Of a stretch of DNA of 64,000 bases, positions 16,435 through 26,178 are shown piece after piece (position 1 is the stretch's first letter; each line of letters begins with the position of its first letter). Origin of the DNA: Rhizobium pisi (lineage in GTDB: Bacteria; Pseudomonadota; Alphaproteobacteria; Rhizobiales; Rhizobiaceae); NCBI RefSeq assembly GCF_003938655.1, contig NZ_RJJT01000001.1, positions 186,001-250,000 on the forward strand, given 5' to 3'. Both the position numbers and the translations under genes were made by a program. Under the pieces are notes generated by a model. It had not been told where the DNA came from and ran no database searches. It saw nothing but the letters and a program-made list of their open reading frames with translations.

Positions 16435-17613
16435 ATGATGCTTGACTATAACTCCCTCTTATTGGCGCTCGGCGTTTCGGCGGCATGCCTCGCCGTGACG
16501 TTGATGGGCAGTTGGCTGGTCCGCCGCGATGAAACGGTGCTGCTGACCGCCACCATCGGCCTTGTCCTCGTCGTCAGCGGCATTTTCGTCTATAGCGCCT
16601 ACGTGAATAGCCCGGAGACATGGCTGGGTGTGGCCAATTTCGTGCTATTTCATGCCGGTTTCGCCACCATCTGGGGCGCCGGCAAACAGTTCCTCGCCGG
16701 CCGCCTGTCGGTGCCGGCCATTGCGATCCGCGCGCTTGCAGCGATGGTCTTCTCCATCGTGCCGATGCTGTCAGGTTATGACGGTCTGGCGTTCATCGCC
16801 GACAATCTGGCCATCGCTCTTCTGCTCTTTGCCACCGCCCGGCAATATTGGCTCGCCCGTGCCGAGGCGCCGGCGCCGCTGCTTGGCATCACCGCGCTTT
16901 ATACGCTGACCGCGATCTCCTTTGTCCTGTGCGCCGCCGTATTGATATCAGACGGAAAGCTGGTGCTGGGAAAGGCACCGAGCAACTGGGCGGAGGATCT
17001 GAGCCTTGCCGTCTGCATCGCCGGGATGACCGGGATCGGCGCGCTGTCGCTGGCGCTGCATCAGTGGCGGCTCGCCGCCCGCCATCGCCTCGAGGCGATC
17101 ACGGATTCGCTGACCGGCCTGCTCAACCGCCGGGCGCTCTTCGACGAATACGGCACACGCCCGATGGGGACAACGACCGCCGTTATTGTCTTCGATATCG
17201 ATCATTTCAAATCCGTCAATGACCGCTTTGGCCATGCTGCCGGTGACGGCGTGCTCAAGGTCTTCGCCGGCGAGCTTGCCACCCATTGCCGCACTGGCGA
17301 TACCGCCGCCCGGCTCGGCGGCGAGGAATTCGCTCTGGTGCTAAAGGAGATCATGCCCGGCCGTGCCGAACTTGCGGCCGAGCGCATCCGCAGGGCGTTC
17401 GAATCCCGCGAGATCCATATCGACGACGAGGTGCTGACATGCACGGTCAGCGTCGGCGTGGCGCCCGGCCGCTCGAAGCCCCTGGATTTCGAGGCAATGC
17501 TGAGTGCCGCCGACAAGGCGCTCTACGCCGCCAAGCGCGCCGGCCGTAATCGCGTCGAGCTTGCCGGCCACCTGCAGGCGATCCCAGCCGCGGCATCGCG
17601 CACGGCATCTTGA
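16435..17613 (+). CDS. Membrane-bound diguanylate cyclase
   Basis: 392 aa from ATG 16435; GGAG lies at 16421-16424. Six hydrophobic helices occupy about residues 5-210, without a recognisable periplasmic sensor domain. The GGDEF domain follows: DSLTGLLNRRALFDEY, DIDHFKSVNDRFGHAAGDGVL, and active-site GGEEF at 295-299. An RxxD inhibitory site (RTGD, 286-289) precedes it, so product inhibition by cyclic di-GMP is expected. No EAL domain. Makes c-di-GMP, probably affecting motility and exopolysaccharide. The input signal is unknown. It appears monocistronic. Confidence 0.9.
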   Translation: MMLDYNSLLLALGVSAACLAVTLMGSWLVRRDETVLLTATIGLVLVVSGIFVYSAYVNSPETWLGVANFVLFHAGFATIWGAGKQFLAGRLSVPAIAIRALAAMVFSIVPMLSGYDGLAFIADNLAIALLLFATARQYWLARAEAPAPLLGITALYTLTAISFVLCAAVLISDGKLVLGKAPSNWAEDLSLAVCIAGMTGIGALSLALHQWRLAARHRLEAITDSLTGLLNRRALFDEYGTRPMGTTTAVIVFDIDHFKSVNDRFGHAAGDGVLKVFAGELATHCRTGDTAARLGGEEFALVLKEIMPGRAELAAERIRRAFESREIHIDDEVLTCTVSVGVAPGRSKPLDFEAMLSAADKALYAAKRAGRNRVELAGHLQAIPAAASRTAS

Positions 17614-17802
17614 TTCCCGGCGGATCCTCTCTTAACGTCACCATCGGCCGGATGCAGCCAGCCGCCCCGCGACGCCCAGGCGTTATGGTGAATGCATCCA
17701 GGAATATCCTTCACATCCCTTGCCGTTTGGCGATTGATGGCGAACGGGTCAGCAGACGCGGGCACTGATCGTCCTGTTTGCCGCCAACGGAAGGATGACA
17801 TC

Positions 17803-18339
17803 ATGCGCGATTTTCGCGACGCCAAGCTTATGGCAAAAACCCTGCGTCAGGCGCTTGCTGACCGCGATATTTCCCTCACCCACAGCGAAACCCTGGAGAT
17901 TGTCGCCAGACAATTCGGCTTCGATCAGTGGAATATTCTCTCCGCAAAACTGAATGATGCCGAAGGCGTAAAATCGGCTATAGGCATCGACCCACCCGTG
18001 CCGATCTTCCGCATCTTCTCGGTCGAAAAAGCCATGGAATTTTATTGCGGCTTCCTGGGCTTCACGCTCGATTGGGAGCACCGTTTCGGCGAGAACTCCC
18101 CGCTTTATTGTCAGGTCTCGCGTGAAAGCATGCAATTACATCTGAGCGAGCATTCCGGCGATGCCAGCCCCGGCGCCGGCATTTTCGTGCGGGTGAAGGA
18201 TGTGCGCGCCTACCAGGCCGAACTCGCCGCCAAGAACTACCGCTATATGAACCCGGGTATCGAGGAAGCGCCCTGGGGCTTCGAAATGGGCGTCATTGAC
18301 CCCTTCAACAACCGCATTACTTTCTGCGAGCAGGACTAA
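17803..18339 (+). CDS. Glyoxalase/VOC-fold protein with helical N-terminal domain
   Basis: 178 aa from ATG 17803, preceded by GGAAGGATG. Residues 1-50 (RDAKLMAKTLRQALADRDI, then SHSETLEIVARQFGFDQWN) form a helical domain often found before bleomycin-resistance-like VOC domains. Residues 60-178 make a VOC domain with AMEFYCGFLGFTLDWEHRF and GVIDPFNNRITFCE. Members bind or modify small molecules or sequester drugs. The exact role is not recognisable. A family A palindrome and a terminator follow. Confidence 0.75.
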   Translation: MRDFRDAKLMAKTLRQALADRDISLTHSETLEIVARQFGFDQWNILSAKLNDAEGVKSAIGIDPPVPIFRIFSVEKAMEFYCGFLGFTLDWEHRFGENSPLYCQVSRESMQLHLSEHSGDASPGAGIFVRVKDVRAYQAELAAKNYRYMNPGIEEAPWGFEMGVIDPFNNRITFCEQD

Positions 18340-18340
18340 A

Positions 18341-18394
18341 GCAATTCCAGCAAAACTGTGCAGCGGTTCTGCGTCCGAAATTGCATGAAAACAA
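18341..18394. repeat. Rhizobium intergenic palindrome, family A (copy 2)
   Basis: Arms GCAATTCCAGCAAAA and TTCTGCGTCCGAAATTGC (imperfect) around CTGTGCAGCGG, with the tail ATGAAAACAAAG. Same core as copies at 15037 and 46293. Confidence 0.65.
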
Positions 18395-18397
18395 AGG

Positions 18398-18427
18398 AAG
18401 GGCGGAGGGCATTCCCTCCGCCCTTTT
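18398..18427. terminator. Bidirectional rho-independent terminator
   Basis: Perfect 12-bp stem AAGGGCGGAGGG / CCCTCCGCCCTT with a 4-nt loop, T-run to the right. It separates the convergent VOC and DUF1772 genes. Confidence 0.8.
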
Positions 18428-18909
18428 CAGATCAGCATCAGCGCACGAACGAAGGCGACCGAGGAGAGCAGCGAGGCGATGGTCCTCACATGGTTCCACC
18501 AAGTCCAGTCCCTGAGATAGGTGGTCCAGAGTGCCACCGTTTCCGGCGCGTTGCCGCTCACCTTCGCGAGCGCATCGTTCATCGGCACGTTGAAGACGAT
18601 GGTCGAGAGGAACGAGGCGACGACATAGAGTGCCGCGCCTCCCAACATCAGCGAAGATGCCCCGCCGCGCCAGTTGATGGTCGACAGCACGGCGATGACG
18701 ATGCAGAGGATCGCCGTCGGCACGAAGAGCACCATGAAGGGCGAGCGGACGATCGTCACATTGATCGAGTTCATCGCGGCAATACCCTGTTCCGCCGGAA
18801 TCCTCGAAAAGGCGGTCATGACGAAGGTCGAGAAGGCGAAGAAAATGCCGGCCACGAGGCCGCTGCCGACAGCGGCAGCGGCGAGGCATATGACGAGAAG
18901 GATCTGCAT
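18427..18909 (-). CDS. DUF1772 (anthrone-oxygenase-like) membrane protein
   Basis: 160 aa from the ATG at 18907-18909, with GGAG just upstream; a second in-frame ATG at 18924 is badly placed relative to the ribosome site. Four hydrophobic segments: residues 2-28, about 53-75, 83-107 and the C-terminus. DUF1772 proteins are related to fungal anthrone oxygenases but are mostly uncharacterised in bacteria. The upstream gene, an NmrA-like reductase, ends 3 bases before this start, so both are one operon controlled by the divergent TetR. A joint role in oxidising or protecting against an aromatic or reactive compound is a guess. Confidence 0.75.
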   Translation of the reverse strand: MQILLVICLAAAAVGSGLVAGIFFAFSTFVMTAFSRIPAEQGIAAMNSINVTIVRSPFMVLFVPTAILCIVIAVLSTINWRGGASSLMLGGAALYVVASFLSTIVFNVPMNDALAKVSGNAPETVALWTTYLRDWTWWNHVRTIASLLSSVAFVRALMLI

Positions 18910-18911
18910 GG

Positions 18912-19736
18912 TCAGGCGCTCCATATTCCGGTTGCCGCGGTGCGGCGGGCATAGTGGCTGAAATCGGTGGCGGGACGGCCGAGAATATCGGTGATGCCGC
19001 TCATGGTGCCGGAATTTCGCCCGTCGAGCACTTGGCCGAAAAGCTCCTCCAGAAGGTCGATCAGTCCGCGGGGTAAGCCCGCGGCGGCGAGCCCCGCGGT
19101 GAATTCAGCCATTGAGACCTGCTCGTATTCGATCGGTCGTCCCGATGCCGCGGCGATTTCGGCGACCGCTTCGCGGAATGTCAGTGCCCGGGGGCCGGTC
19201 AGTTCATACGTCCTGTTGCGATGGCTGGGATCGGTCAAGGCCGCGACGGCGGCATCGGCAATGTCCTCGGCATCGATGAAGGGTTCCTTGATCTCGCCTG
19301 CCGGCAATTGCAGCCGGCCGGCAAGGATCTCTTCCAGAAACGCGCCCTCGCTGAAGTTCTGGCAGAACCAGGAGGCGCGCAGGATGGTGTGGCCGATGCC
19401 GGACGCTTTCAGGGCCGCCTCGCTCCGCTGAGCGCCCTCTTCGCCGCGTCCGGAGAGCAGGACGATGTGGTCAAGGTGGCATTCCATTGCGACCCTGGCG
19501 ACTGCTCCAATCGCCTCCGCAGCCCATGCGACGGAGAGATCCGGCTGGAAGGCGACATACGCGCTCGATGCGCCCTCGAGCGCGCCGCGCCAGGTCGATC
19601 TCTCCTCCCAGTCGAAGGGACGTGCGCTGGAGCGCGATGCGGCGCGAACGGCGAGGCCACGCTCCTCCAGGCGTTTCATGATGCGGCCGCCGGTCTTTCC
19701 CGATCCACCGACGAGGACGATTTCGGAATTCTGCAT
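18912..19736 (-). CDS. NmrA-like NAD(P)-binding atypical SDR
   Basis: 274 aa. N-terminal Rossmann motif VGGSGKTGGRIMKRL (GxxGxxG), then AASRSS for the phosphate of NADP. No Tyr-Lys catalytic pair in the usual place, as expected for atypical SDRs; VLLSGRGEEGAQRSE replaces the YxxxK strand. FIDAEDIADAAVAAL and the YELTGPRALTFREAV segment are characteristic of the NmrA/ergot-alkaloid-like group. May be an NADPH sensor or a reductase. It is the first gene of an operon with DUF1772 and is divergent from a TetR gene. Confidence 0.8.
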   Translation of the reverse strand: MQNSEIVLVGGSGKTGGRIMKRLEERGLAVRAASRSSARPFDWEERSTWRGALEGASSAYVAFQPDLSVAWAAEAIGAVARVAMECHLDHIVLLSGRGEEGAQRSEAALKASGIGHTILRASWFCQNFSEGAFLEEILAGRLQLPAGEIKEPFIDAEDIADAAVAALTDPSHRNRTYELTGPRALTFREAVAEIAAASGRPIEYEQVSMAEFTAGLAAAGLPRGLIDLLEELFGQVLDGRNSGTMSGITDILGRPATDFSHYARRTAATGIWSA

Positions 19737-19764
19737 GTCGAAGCTCCTTCCTTGGGTTCAAAAC

Positions 19765-19815
19765 AAGAGAAAGTCTCTTATTTGCAAAATGCGATAATCT
19801 CTCTTATTTTGTTTG
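19765..19815. promoter_or_regulatory. Candidate TetR operator region between the NmrA and TetR genes
   Basis: A perfect AAGAGA-AAG-TCTCTT palindrome at 19765-19779, and the direct repeat TCTCTTATTT seen twice (from 19774 and again near 19800), lie in the 101-base divergent spacer. Confidence 0.55.
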
Positions 19816-19837
19816 TCAACCGCCAAAGGAGCAGACA

Positions 19838-20491
19838 GTGTCGGAACAGCCGGTCGCAACGCGCAGGCGCAATCAGGAGAATATCGGCCAGCCGCGCCGC
19901 ATTCCCAGCCAGAAACGTGGCCGTGAGCGTTTCGAAAAAATCCTCGCCGTCGCCGCCGAGCTGATAGAAAGCAATGGCAGTGACGGCTTGAAAATGAGCG
20001 AGATCGTCGAAAAGGCCGGCCTCTCCTTCGGTGCGCTCTACCAATATTTTCCCGACAAGACCTCGATCATCCGGACATTGGCCGACCGCTTCAACGAGCA
20101 GGGCAGGCAATGCGTGGAGGCGGAATTGGAGAAGGTGAGGGACACTGAAAATCTGCGCACCGCACTCTGCGTCATCGCCGATGAATATTATGCCTTCTTT
20201 CGCCGCGAACCCGTCATGCGTGATATTTGGCATGCGACCCATACGGACAAGCTTCTTCAGGAGGTAGATGCCGAGGACATGGAATTCCACGCACAGGCAC
20301 TGCTTTCGGTGTTACAACGGTTGTGGCCGGCCCGGGCCGAGGCCGAGCTTCTGGCCATCGCCCGGCTGACGATGCAGCTGCTTGCGGCCGCCGTCCGCTA
20401 TGCGGTTTCGCTTGACGAGGAAGAAGGCGCGCGGGCAATCGCGCTCTTCAAGAAGATGCAGGTTGCCGATATCGATCGGCTGCTGGGCTGA
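19838..20491 (+). CDS. TetR-family regulator
   Basis: 217 aa. Basic N-terminal tail with RIPSQKRGRERF, then TetR helix-turn-helix at about residues 30-75 (KILAVAAELIESNGSDGLKMSEIVEKAGLSFGALYQYFPDKTSII). The C-terminal part resembles TetR_C domains with WHATHTDKLLQ. Divergent from the NmrA/DUF1772 operon, with palindromic sites in the shared 101-base spacer, so it most likely represses that operon and itself. The inducer is unknown. Confidence 0.85.
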   Translation: MSEQPVATRRRNQENIGQPRRIPSQKRGRERFEKILAVAAELIESNGSDGLKMSEIVEKAGLSFGALYQYFPDKTSIIRTLADRFNEQGRQCVEAELEKVRDTENLRTALCVIADEYYAFFRREPVMRDIWHATHTDKLLQEVDAEDMEFHAQALLSVLQRLWPARAEAELLAIARLTMQLLAAAVRYAVSLDEEEGARAIALFKKMQVADIDRLLG

Positions 20492-20564
20492 CATCCGTCT
20501 TCCGTCTGGAAACCGGGCGCTCTTGCTGCTATTGCCGCTTTAACGTCAGCCGAAGGAGAGCCGC

Positions 20565-21260
20565 ATGATCCAGACCACGTTTCCCGACCGCGCCGTCATG
20601 GCAGAGCTGCTGGCAAGGATGCTTTGGGAGATCAAGGCGGTGCACTTCAACGCCGAGACGCCCTACAAATATGCCTCAGGCATCATCAGCCCGGTTTATA
20701 TCGACTGCCGCAAGCTTCTGTCCTTCCCGCGGATCCGCTCGACCGTGATGGATTTTGCCGCCAGCACCCTCTTGCGCGACGCTGGCTTCGAACAGTTCGA
20801 TTGTATCGCCGGCGGCGAAACCGCGGGCATTCCCTTCGCGGCACTGCTTGCCGATCGCCTCGGCCTGCCGATGATCTATGTCCGCAAGCAGCCGAAAGGC
20901 CATGGCCGCAACGCGCAGATCGAGGGCGAGATGAAGGAAGGCTCGCGCGTGCTGGTCATCGAGGATTTGACGACGGCCGGCGGCAGCATGTTCAAGTTCA
21001 TCGATGCCGTCCGCGCCGCCGGCGGCATCGTCGACCACGGCATCGCGCTTTTCTTCTACGGTATTTTCGCGGAAGCCCAACAGCGCTTCGCCAACGGCAA
21101 GGTCCAGTTCCATCATATCGCCACCTGGCGCGAAGTTCTTGCGATCGCCAAGGAGCGGAAGCTCTTCGACGACAAGACGCTGTCTGAAGTCGAAGCCTTC
21201 CTCGATGCTCCTCTTGCCTGGTCGGGAAGGAATGGGGGCGTAAGTGAGCTTTCGCTCTAG
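20565..21260 (+). CDS. pyrE: Orotate phosphoribosyltransferase
   Basis: 231 aa. Converts orotate and PRPP to OMP in pyrimidine synthesis. PRPP-binding signature [13 protein letters not shown] at about residues 127-139; catalytic Lys/His loop [15 protein letters not shown] at about 107-121. The start follows GGAGAG. frk follows after about 60 bases on the same strand and may be co-transcribed; that neighbour pair is also how I remember S. meliloti. Length is slightly greater than E. coli PyrE. Confidence 0.95.
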   Translation: MIQTTFPDRAVMAELLARMLWEIKAVHFNAETPYKYASGIISPVYIDCRKLLSFPRIRSTVMDFAASTLLRDAGFEQFDCIAGGETAGIPFAALLADRLGLPMIYVRKQPKGHGRNAQIEGEMKEGSRVLVIEDLTTAGGSMFKFIDAVRAAGGIVDHGIALFFYGIFAEAQQRFANGKVQFHHIATWREVLAIAKERKLFDDKTLSEVEAFLDAPLAWSGRNGGVSELSL

Positions 21261-21322
21261 CCTTTTGACAAAAGCTCGCTTAATCGATTGAAGAACATGT
21301 CAGTGCTGTTGGGAGGAATTCG

Positions 21323-22249
21323 ATGATTTTGTGCTGCGGCGAAGCGTTGATCGACATGCTGCCGAGGGAAACGACGTCAGGCGAAAAGGGCTTTGCGCCC
21401 TATGCCGGCGGCGCGATCTTCAACACGGCCATCGCGCTCGGCCGTCTCGGCATTCCCACGGCTTTCTTCACCGGCATTGCCGATGACATGATGGGCGAAA
21501 TCCTGCTCGAGACGCTGAAGGCAAGCAATGTCAATTACAGCTATTGCGCCATCACGCAGCGTCCCTCGACCATCGCCTTCGTCAAGCTGGTGAACGGCCA
21601 GGCGACCTATGCCTTTTACGATGAGGGTACGGCCGGCCGCATGATCACCGAGGCCGACCTGCCTGATCTCGGTGACGATTGCGAGGCGCTGCATTTCGGG
21701 GCGATCAGCCTGATCCCGAGCCCCTGCGGCGAAACTTACGAAGCGCTTCTCGACCGCGAAGCCGCAAGCCGCGTCATCTCGCTTGATCCGAACATCCGCC
21801 CCGGCTTCATCAAGGACAAGCCGGCGCACATGGCCCGCATCAAGCGCATGGCCGCCAAGTCCGACATCGTGAAATTCTCCGACGAGGACCTCGAATGGTT
21901 CGGCCTGGAAGGCGACCATGATGCGCTGGCCGCCCACTGGCTGGCCCACGGCGCCAAGCTCGTCGTCATCACCAAGGGTGCCGAAGGCGCCTCCGGCTAC
22001 ACGAAAGACCGTAAGGTGACGGTACCGAGCCAGCGCGTCGTGGTCGTCGATACGGTCGGCGCCGGCGATACCTTCGATGCCGGCGTGCTGGCCTCGCTGA
22101 AGATCGATGGTCTGCTGACCAAGGCTCAGGTCGCCTCGCTCGACGAGAAGGCATTGCGCAATGCTTTGGCACTTGGGGCGAAGGCTGCGGCCGTCACCGT
22201 GTCGCGTGCTGGCGCCAACCCGCCTTGGGCAAAAGAGATTGGGCTTTAA
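21323..22249 (+). CDS. frk: Fructokinase (PfkB family)
   Basis: 308 aa. PfkB/ribokinase fold: N-terminal GEALIDMLP and GGAIFNTAIALGRLG, C-terminal signature DTVGAGDTFDAGVL with the catalytic Asp. SD GGGAGG lies before ATG 21323. Phosphorylates fructose to fructose-6-phosphate, which the convergent pgi gene product interconverts with glucose-6-phosphate. Fructose can enter by the frc transporter encoded about 9 kb upstream, so the pathway frc-frk-pgi is complete within this window. Specificity for fructose is inferred from this context and from gene order. Confidence 0.85.
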   Translation: MILCCGEALIDMLPRETTSGEKGFAPYAGGAIFNTAIALGRLGIPTAFFTGIADDMMGEILLETLKASNVNYSYCAITQRPSTIAFVKLVNGQATYAFYDEGTAGRMITEADLPDLGDDCEALHFGAISLIPSPCGETYEALLDREAASRVISLDPNIRPGFIKDKPAHMARIKRMAAKSDIVKFSDEDLEWFGLEGDHDALAAHWLAHGAKLVVITKGAEGASGYTKDRKVTVPSQRVVVVDTVGAGDTFDAGVLASLKIDGLLTKAQVASLDEKALRNALALGAKAAAVTVSRAGANPPWAKEIGL

Positions 22250-22261
22250 GACTTAAGTCAG

Positions 22262-22440
22262 CTCCTGCCCCTCATCCGGCTGCCGCCACCGACCGAGGTG
22301 GAGCCACGTGTCTCGACCCGTCCTTCGGACCCCCGCTTGCGGGGAGAAGGGACATGCCGCGCCCTTTCCGTCCCCAGCCTGCGTCTCGTGTGGCAAGTCC
22401 CCTCGCCCCGTTTACGGGGAGAGGGTTAGGGTGAGGGGCA
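22262..22440 (+). repeat. Rhizobium intergenic mosaic repeat, family C with terminal inverted repeat
   Basis: Opens with GCCCCTCATC and closes with its inverted form GGGTGAGGGGC; inside are GGCTGCCGCCACC, GTCTCGACCC, and a hairpin CCCCGTTTACGGGG. It fills the gap between the convergent frk and pgi genes. A related inverted element is at 3612-3695. Confidence 0.6.
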
Positions 22441-22461
22441 AGCGAGCCAATTCCTCAACGC

Positions 22462-24087
22462 CTATTTCGCAAGCTTCGCCAGCGCAGCTACCAGGCCCTG
22501 CGTCGAAGAGTCATGCGAAGCCGCACTCTGCTTGCCTTCGACAACGGGCAGCAGGCCCGTCGCCAGTTCCTTGCCGAGTTCGACGCCCCACTGGTCGAAG
22601 GAGTTGATGCGGAAGAGCACGCCTTCGACGAAGACTCGGTGCTCATAAAGCGCGATCAGGCGGCCGAGAGCATAGGGCGTCAGCTTGTCGTAGACGAAGG
22701 TGATCGACGGGCGGTTGCCGGTAAAGACGCGATGCGGCGCGATGAAATCGGCCTTCTTGTCGTCCATGCCCTTGTCGGTCAGCTGCTTCTTGGCTTCCGC
22801 GAAGGTGCGGCCCTTCATCAGCGCTTCCGACTGGGCGAGAACGTTGGAGATCAAAAGCTGGTGCTGGTGGCGAAGCTCCGGCTCGAAGGCGTTGGCAGCG
22901 ATCATGAATTCGGCCGGGATGATGCTCGTGCCCTGATGAATCAGCTGGTAGAAGGCATGCTGGCCATTGGTGCCGGGTTCGCCCCAGACGACGGGGCCGG
23001 AATTGCCTTCGACCGGCGTGCCGTCGATGGTGACACCCTTGCCGTTCGATTCCATGTCGAGCTGCTGCAGATAGGCCGGGAAGCGCGACAGGCGCTGGTC
23101 ATAGGGCAGGATGGCGCGGGTGGGATAACCCAGCACATTGCGATGGTAGAAGCCAATCAGGCCGAGCAGCATCGGCAGGTTTTCGGTAATCGGCGCCTTA
23201 CGGAAATGATTGTCGACGGCATGTGCGCCATCGAGGAACTTGCCGAAATTCTCCGGGCCGACCGCGATCATCAGCGGCAGGCCGATCGCCGACCAGATCG
23301 AGTAGCGGCCGCCGACCCAGTCCCAGAAGCCGAAGACGCGGGCGCTGTCGATGCCGAAGGTGGCAACCTTGTCGAGCGCCGTCGAGACGGCGGCAAAATG
23401 GTGCTGCACGGCCGCTTCGCCGAGCGCCTTGGCGATGAAATTGCGCGCCGTCTGCGCATTGGTCATCGTCTCAACGGTCGTGAAGGTCTTCGAGGCGACG
23501 ATGAAGAGTGTCGTCTCGGGCTGAACGAGTTTCAGAATATCGGCGATATGGGCGCCGTCGATATTGGAGACGAAATGCGCGCGCGGTCCGTCATGGAAGG
23601 GAGCAAGCGCCAGCGTCGCCATGACAGGGCCGAGATCCGAGCCGCCGATGCCGATGTTGATGACATCAGTAATCGCCTTGCCGGTGGCGCCCTTCAGCGA
23701 GCCGGAGCGGATGTCGTCGGCGAACTTGCCCATAGCGGCAAGCACCGCATTGACGTCGGGCATGACATCCTTGCCGTCGACCAGAACCGGCGTGTTGGAC
23801 CGGTTGCGCAGCGCGGTGTGCAAAACGGCGCGATCCTCGGTGAAATTGATCGCCTTGCCGGAGAACATCTCCTCGCGCTTCTTCTCGACACCGCCGTCTT
23901 CGGCGAGTTTCACCAGGAGCTTGAGGATGTCGTCATTCACGGCCGTCTTGGAAAAATCCATCAACAGGTCGTCAAGCGAGACCGAGAAACGCGAGAAGCG
24001 CTGCGGATCGGCCGCGAATGCGGCGCGGATATCGGTCGCCTTGGTGGCATCAGCGGTGCTTTTCAGCTGTTCGACGATGGCGTTCAT
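22462..24087 (-). CDS. pgi: Glucose-6-phosphate isomerase
   Basis: 541 aa. Interconverts glucose-6-phosphate and fructose-6-phosphate in the cytoplasm. Signatures present: [53 protein letters not shown], and the second PGI signature in [21 protein letters not shown]. The catalytic Glu is in this GEPGTNGQH. The ribosome site GAGGAG precedes the ATG. Convergent with frk and separated by a mosaic repeat. Full E. coli-type length, so intact. Confidence 0.95.
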   Translation of the reverse strand: MNAIVEQLKSTADATKATDIRAAFAADPQRFSRFSVSLDDLLMDFSKTAVNDDILKLLVKLAEDGGVEKKREEMFSGKAINFTEDRAVLHTALRNRSNTPVLVDGKDVMPDVNAVLAAMGKFADDIRSGSLKGATGKAITDVINIGIGGSDLGPVMATLALAPFHDGPRAHFVSNIDGAHIADILKLVQPETTLFIVASKTFTTVETMTNAQTARNFIAKALGEAAVQHHFAAVSTALDKVATFGIDSARVFGFWDWVGGRYSIWSAIGLPLMIAVGPENFGKFLDGAHAVDNHFRKAPITENLPMLLGLIGFYHRNVLGYPTRAILPYDQRLSRFPAYLQQLDMESNGKGVTIDGTPVEGNSGPVVWGEPGTNGQHAFYQLIHQGTSIIPAEFMIAANAFEPELRHQHQLLISNVLAQSEALMKGRTFAEAKKQLTDKGMDDKKADFIAPHRVFTGNRPSITFVYDKLTPYALGRLIALYEHRVFVEGVLFRINSFDQWGVELGKELATGLLPVVEGKQSAASHDSSTQGLVAALAKLAK

Positions 24088-24227
24088 GGGAGGCTCCTCT
24101 GGAGGCGGAAAGGGTTGCGGAAACTATTCGCTTTATCGGGGGCAAATCAAGTTCAGCTGCCAATCGAAATATGAAAAAAGCCACCCGCGGCAAGCGGATG
24201 GCTGTCAATTTCATGAGACCGTCAAAT

Positions 24228-25928
24228 TCAGCCGCGCAGGTCCTTGCGCAGGATCTTACCAACAGGCGACTTCGGCAGTTCGGTGCGAAACTCGATGAAG
24301 CGCGGGCGCTTGTAATTGGTGAGGTTGGCGATGCAATGGGCTTTCACCTCCGCTTCCGTCAGGTTCGGATCCTTCCTGACGACGAAGAGCTTCACAGCCT
24401 CGCCGGAATGCCCATCCGGCACGCCGATCGCGGCGGCTTCGAGGATGCCGGCATGCATTGCGGCGACTTCCTCGATTTCGTTCGGATAGACGTTGAAGCC
24501 CGAGACGAGGATCATGTCCTTCTTACGGTCGACGATCTTGGTATAGCCGCGTTCGTCCATGAAGCCCATGTCGCCCGAGCGGAAATAGCCGTCGGCCGTC
24601 ATCACGCACGCGGTTTCCTCCGGCTTCTGCCAATAGCCGGCCATCACCTGCGGCCCGCGGATGCAGATCTCGCCAACCTCGCCTGATGGCAGCGAATTGC
24701 CATTCTCGTCGCGGATATCGAGTTCGGTGGAGGGTATTGGCAAGCCGATCGTGCCGGTGAACTCGGGTGAATCGAAGCGGTTGGCGGTGGCGACAGGCGA
24801 TGTCTCGGACAGGCCGTAGCCCTCCGTTATCGCCGTGCCTGTTATCTTTAGCCAACGGTCGGCGACCGGGCGCTGCACAGCCATGCCGCCGCCGAGCGAC
24901 ATGATGAGCGGGGAGAAGTCGAGCTTGGCGAAATCGGCATTGTTCATCAGCGCATTGAACAGCGTGTTGAGGCCGGGGAAGATATGCACATCGGACTTTC
25001 CGAACTCCTTGACGAGGCCGGGAATGTCGCGCGGATTGGCGATCAGGATGTTATGCGCCCCGAGCGACATGCCCATCAGCGAATTCACCGTCAGCGCGAA
25101 GATGTGGTAGAGCGGCAGGGCGCAGAGGAAATTCAGTACCTCCGGCTCTTTCTTGCGCCCGAAAGCCGATCGGAGCCAGAGCGACAGCTGCATCTTGTTG
25201 GCGAGCAGGTTGCGATGCGTCAGCACCGCGCCCTTGGCAACGCCTGTCGTGCCGCCGGTATATTGCAGGAACGCGATGTCGCCGCCTGCAAGCGCGACCG
25301 GCTGGAGCTTCTTTGCAGCACCTTCGCGCAGCACCCGGCCGAAGCTCTTATGCTGAGGGATCGACCAGGAGGGAACGAGTTTTTTCACCTTACGCACGGC
25401 GAAATTGACGATCAGCCCTTTTGGTCCCAGCATTTCACCGAGCGAGGTGACGACCACATGACGCAGGTCCGTCTTGTTGAGGACCTGCTCCACCGTGCGG
25501 GCGAAATTCTCCAGCACGAAGATCGCCTTGGCGCCGGAATCCCGCAACTGGTGTTCGAGCTCGCGCCGCGTATAGAGCGGGTTGACGTTGACGACGACAA
25601 GGCCTGCGCGCAGGATGGCATAGGTCGCAACCGGGTTCTGCAGCACATTCGGCATCATCACCGCGACACGGTCGCCCTTCTCAAGGCCGATGCTTTGCAG
25701 CCAGGCGGCGATCTTGCGCGTCTGGCACTCCAGTTCGCGGTAGCTCATCGCCTTGCCCATGCTGGAAAAGGCGGTGCGGTCGGCGTAACGGGCGCAGGAT
25801 TTTTCGAGGAGTTCGGCAAGCGAGGCATGTTCCAGCGGCGGGAGCTCGGCCGGAATGATGTCGGGATAGCTGGCAAGCCAAGGTTTGCCCGGCTTGTCTC
25901 CGTGCGGATGGACGGAAATGCTGTTCAT
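24228..25928 (-). CDS. fadD: Long-chain fatty acid-CoA ligase
   Basis: 566 aa from ATG 25926-25928; an in-frame ATG at 26036 would add a tail without family similarity. AMP-binding motif YTGGTTGVAKGA, EGYGLSETSP, and the fatty-acyl-CoA signature YFRSGDMGFMDERGYTKIVDRKKDMILVSG (pieces) with the C-terminal catalytic Lys in KSPVGKILRKDLR. Activates fatty acids for beta-oxidation or phospholipid synthesis, at the inner membrane. A perfect operator-like palindrome TTGACGT-AA-ACGTCAA lies 133 bases upstream. The same half-site occurs before the nitronate monooxygenase gene at 52488. Confidence 0.9.
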   Translation of the reverse strand: MNSISVHPHGDKPGKPWLASYPDIIPAELPPLEHASLAELLEKSCARYADRTAFSSMGKAMSYRELECQTRKIAAWLQSIGLEKGDRVAVMMPNVLQNPVATYAILRAGLVVVNVNPLYTRRELEHQLRDSGAKAIFVLENFARTVEQVLNKTDLRHVVVTSLGEMLGPKGLIVNFAVRKVKKLVPSWSIPQHKSFGRVLREGAAKKLQPVALAGGDIAFLQYTGGTTGVAKGAVLTHRNLLANKMQLSLWLRSAFGRKKEPEVLNFLCALPLYHIFALTVNSLMGMSLGAHNILIANPRDIPGLVKEFGKSDVHIFPGLNTLFNALMNNADFAKLDFSPLIMSLGGGMAVQRPVADRWLKITGTAITEGYGLSETSPVATANRFDSPEFTGTIGLPIPSTELDIRDENGNSLPSGEVGEICIRGPQVMAGYWQKPEETACVMTADGYFRSGDMGFMDERGYTKIVDRKKDMILVSGFNVYPNEIEEVAAMHAGILEAAAIGVPDGHSGEAVKLFVVRKDPNLTEAEVKAHCIANLTNYKRPRFIEFRTELPKSPVGKILRKDLRG

Positions 25929-26060
25929 CGTGTCCTCTCTCCCTTGAGGCCGCCGCACCGGCGCGTTGCCGGGAATCGACTGAAGGATCCTCCATCTTTC
26001 AGTCCGGCAGCTTATGCCTTTGCCTGAACGGTTCAAGCCGAGATTGAAGCTATACTAACC

Positions 26061-26076
26061 TTGACGTAAACGTCAA
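26061..26076. promoter_or_regulatory. Operator-like palindrome upstream of fadD
   Basis: TTGACGTAAACGTCAA: perfect 7-bp arms around AA. The half-site recurs at 52503-52526. The form resembles sites reported for MerR-type LiuR regulators of acyl-CoA catabolism; this attribution is inference. Confidence 0.6.
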
Positions 26077-26178
26077 CATTCGCCGCCGCACGATAGTGGC
26101 GAGGGCAGGGAACTTTGAGTCTGCCATGGAGTTGATCATCCATACCAGCTATGAGGAACACCAAAAAGGAGGTGCACA

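Noticed and set aside
22513..24174. Long plus-strand open frame opposite pgi (553 codons)
   Set aside because: It is the antisense shadow of pgi, which has all family motifs; the shadow has no recognisable domain.
26155..26178. Riboswitch or other leader structure before the PRC-barrel gene
   Set aside because: Only a strong ribosome site and no conserved structured leader could be identified.
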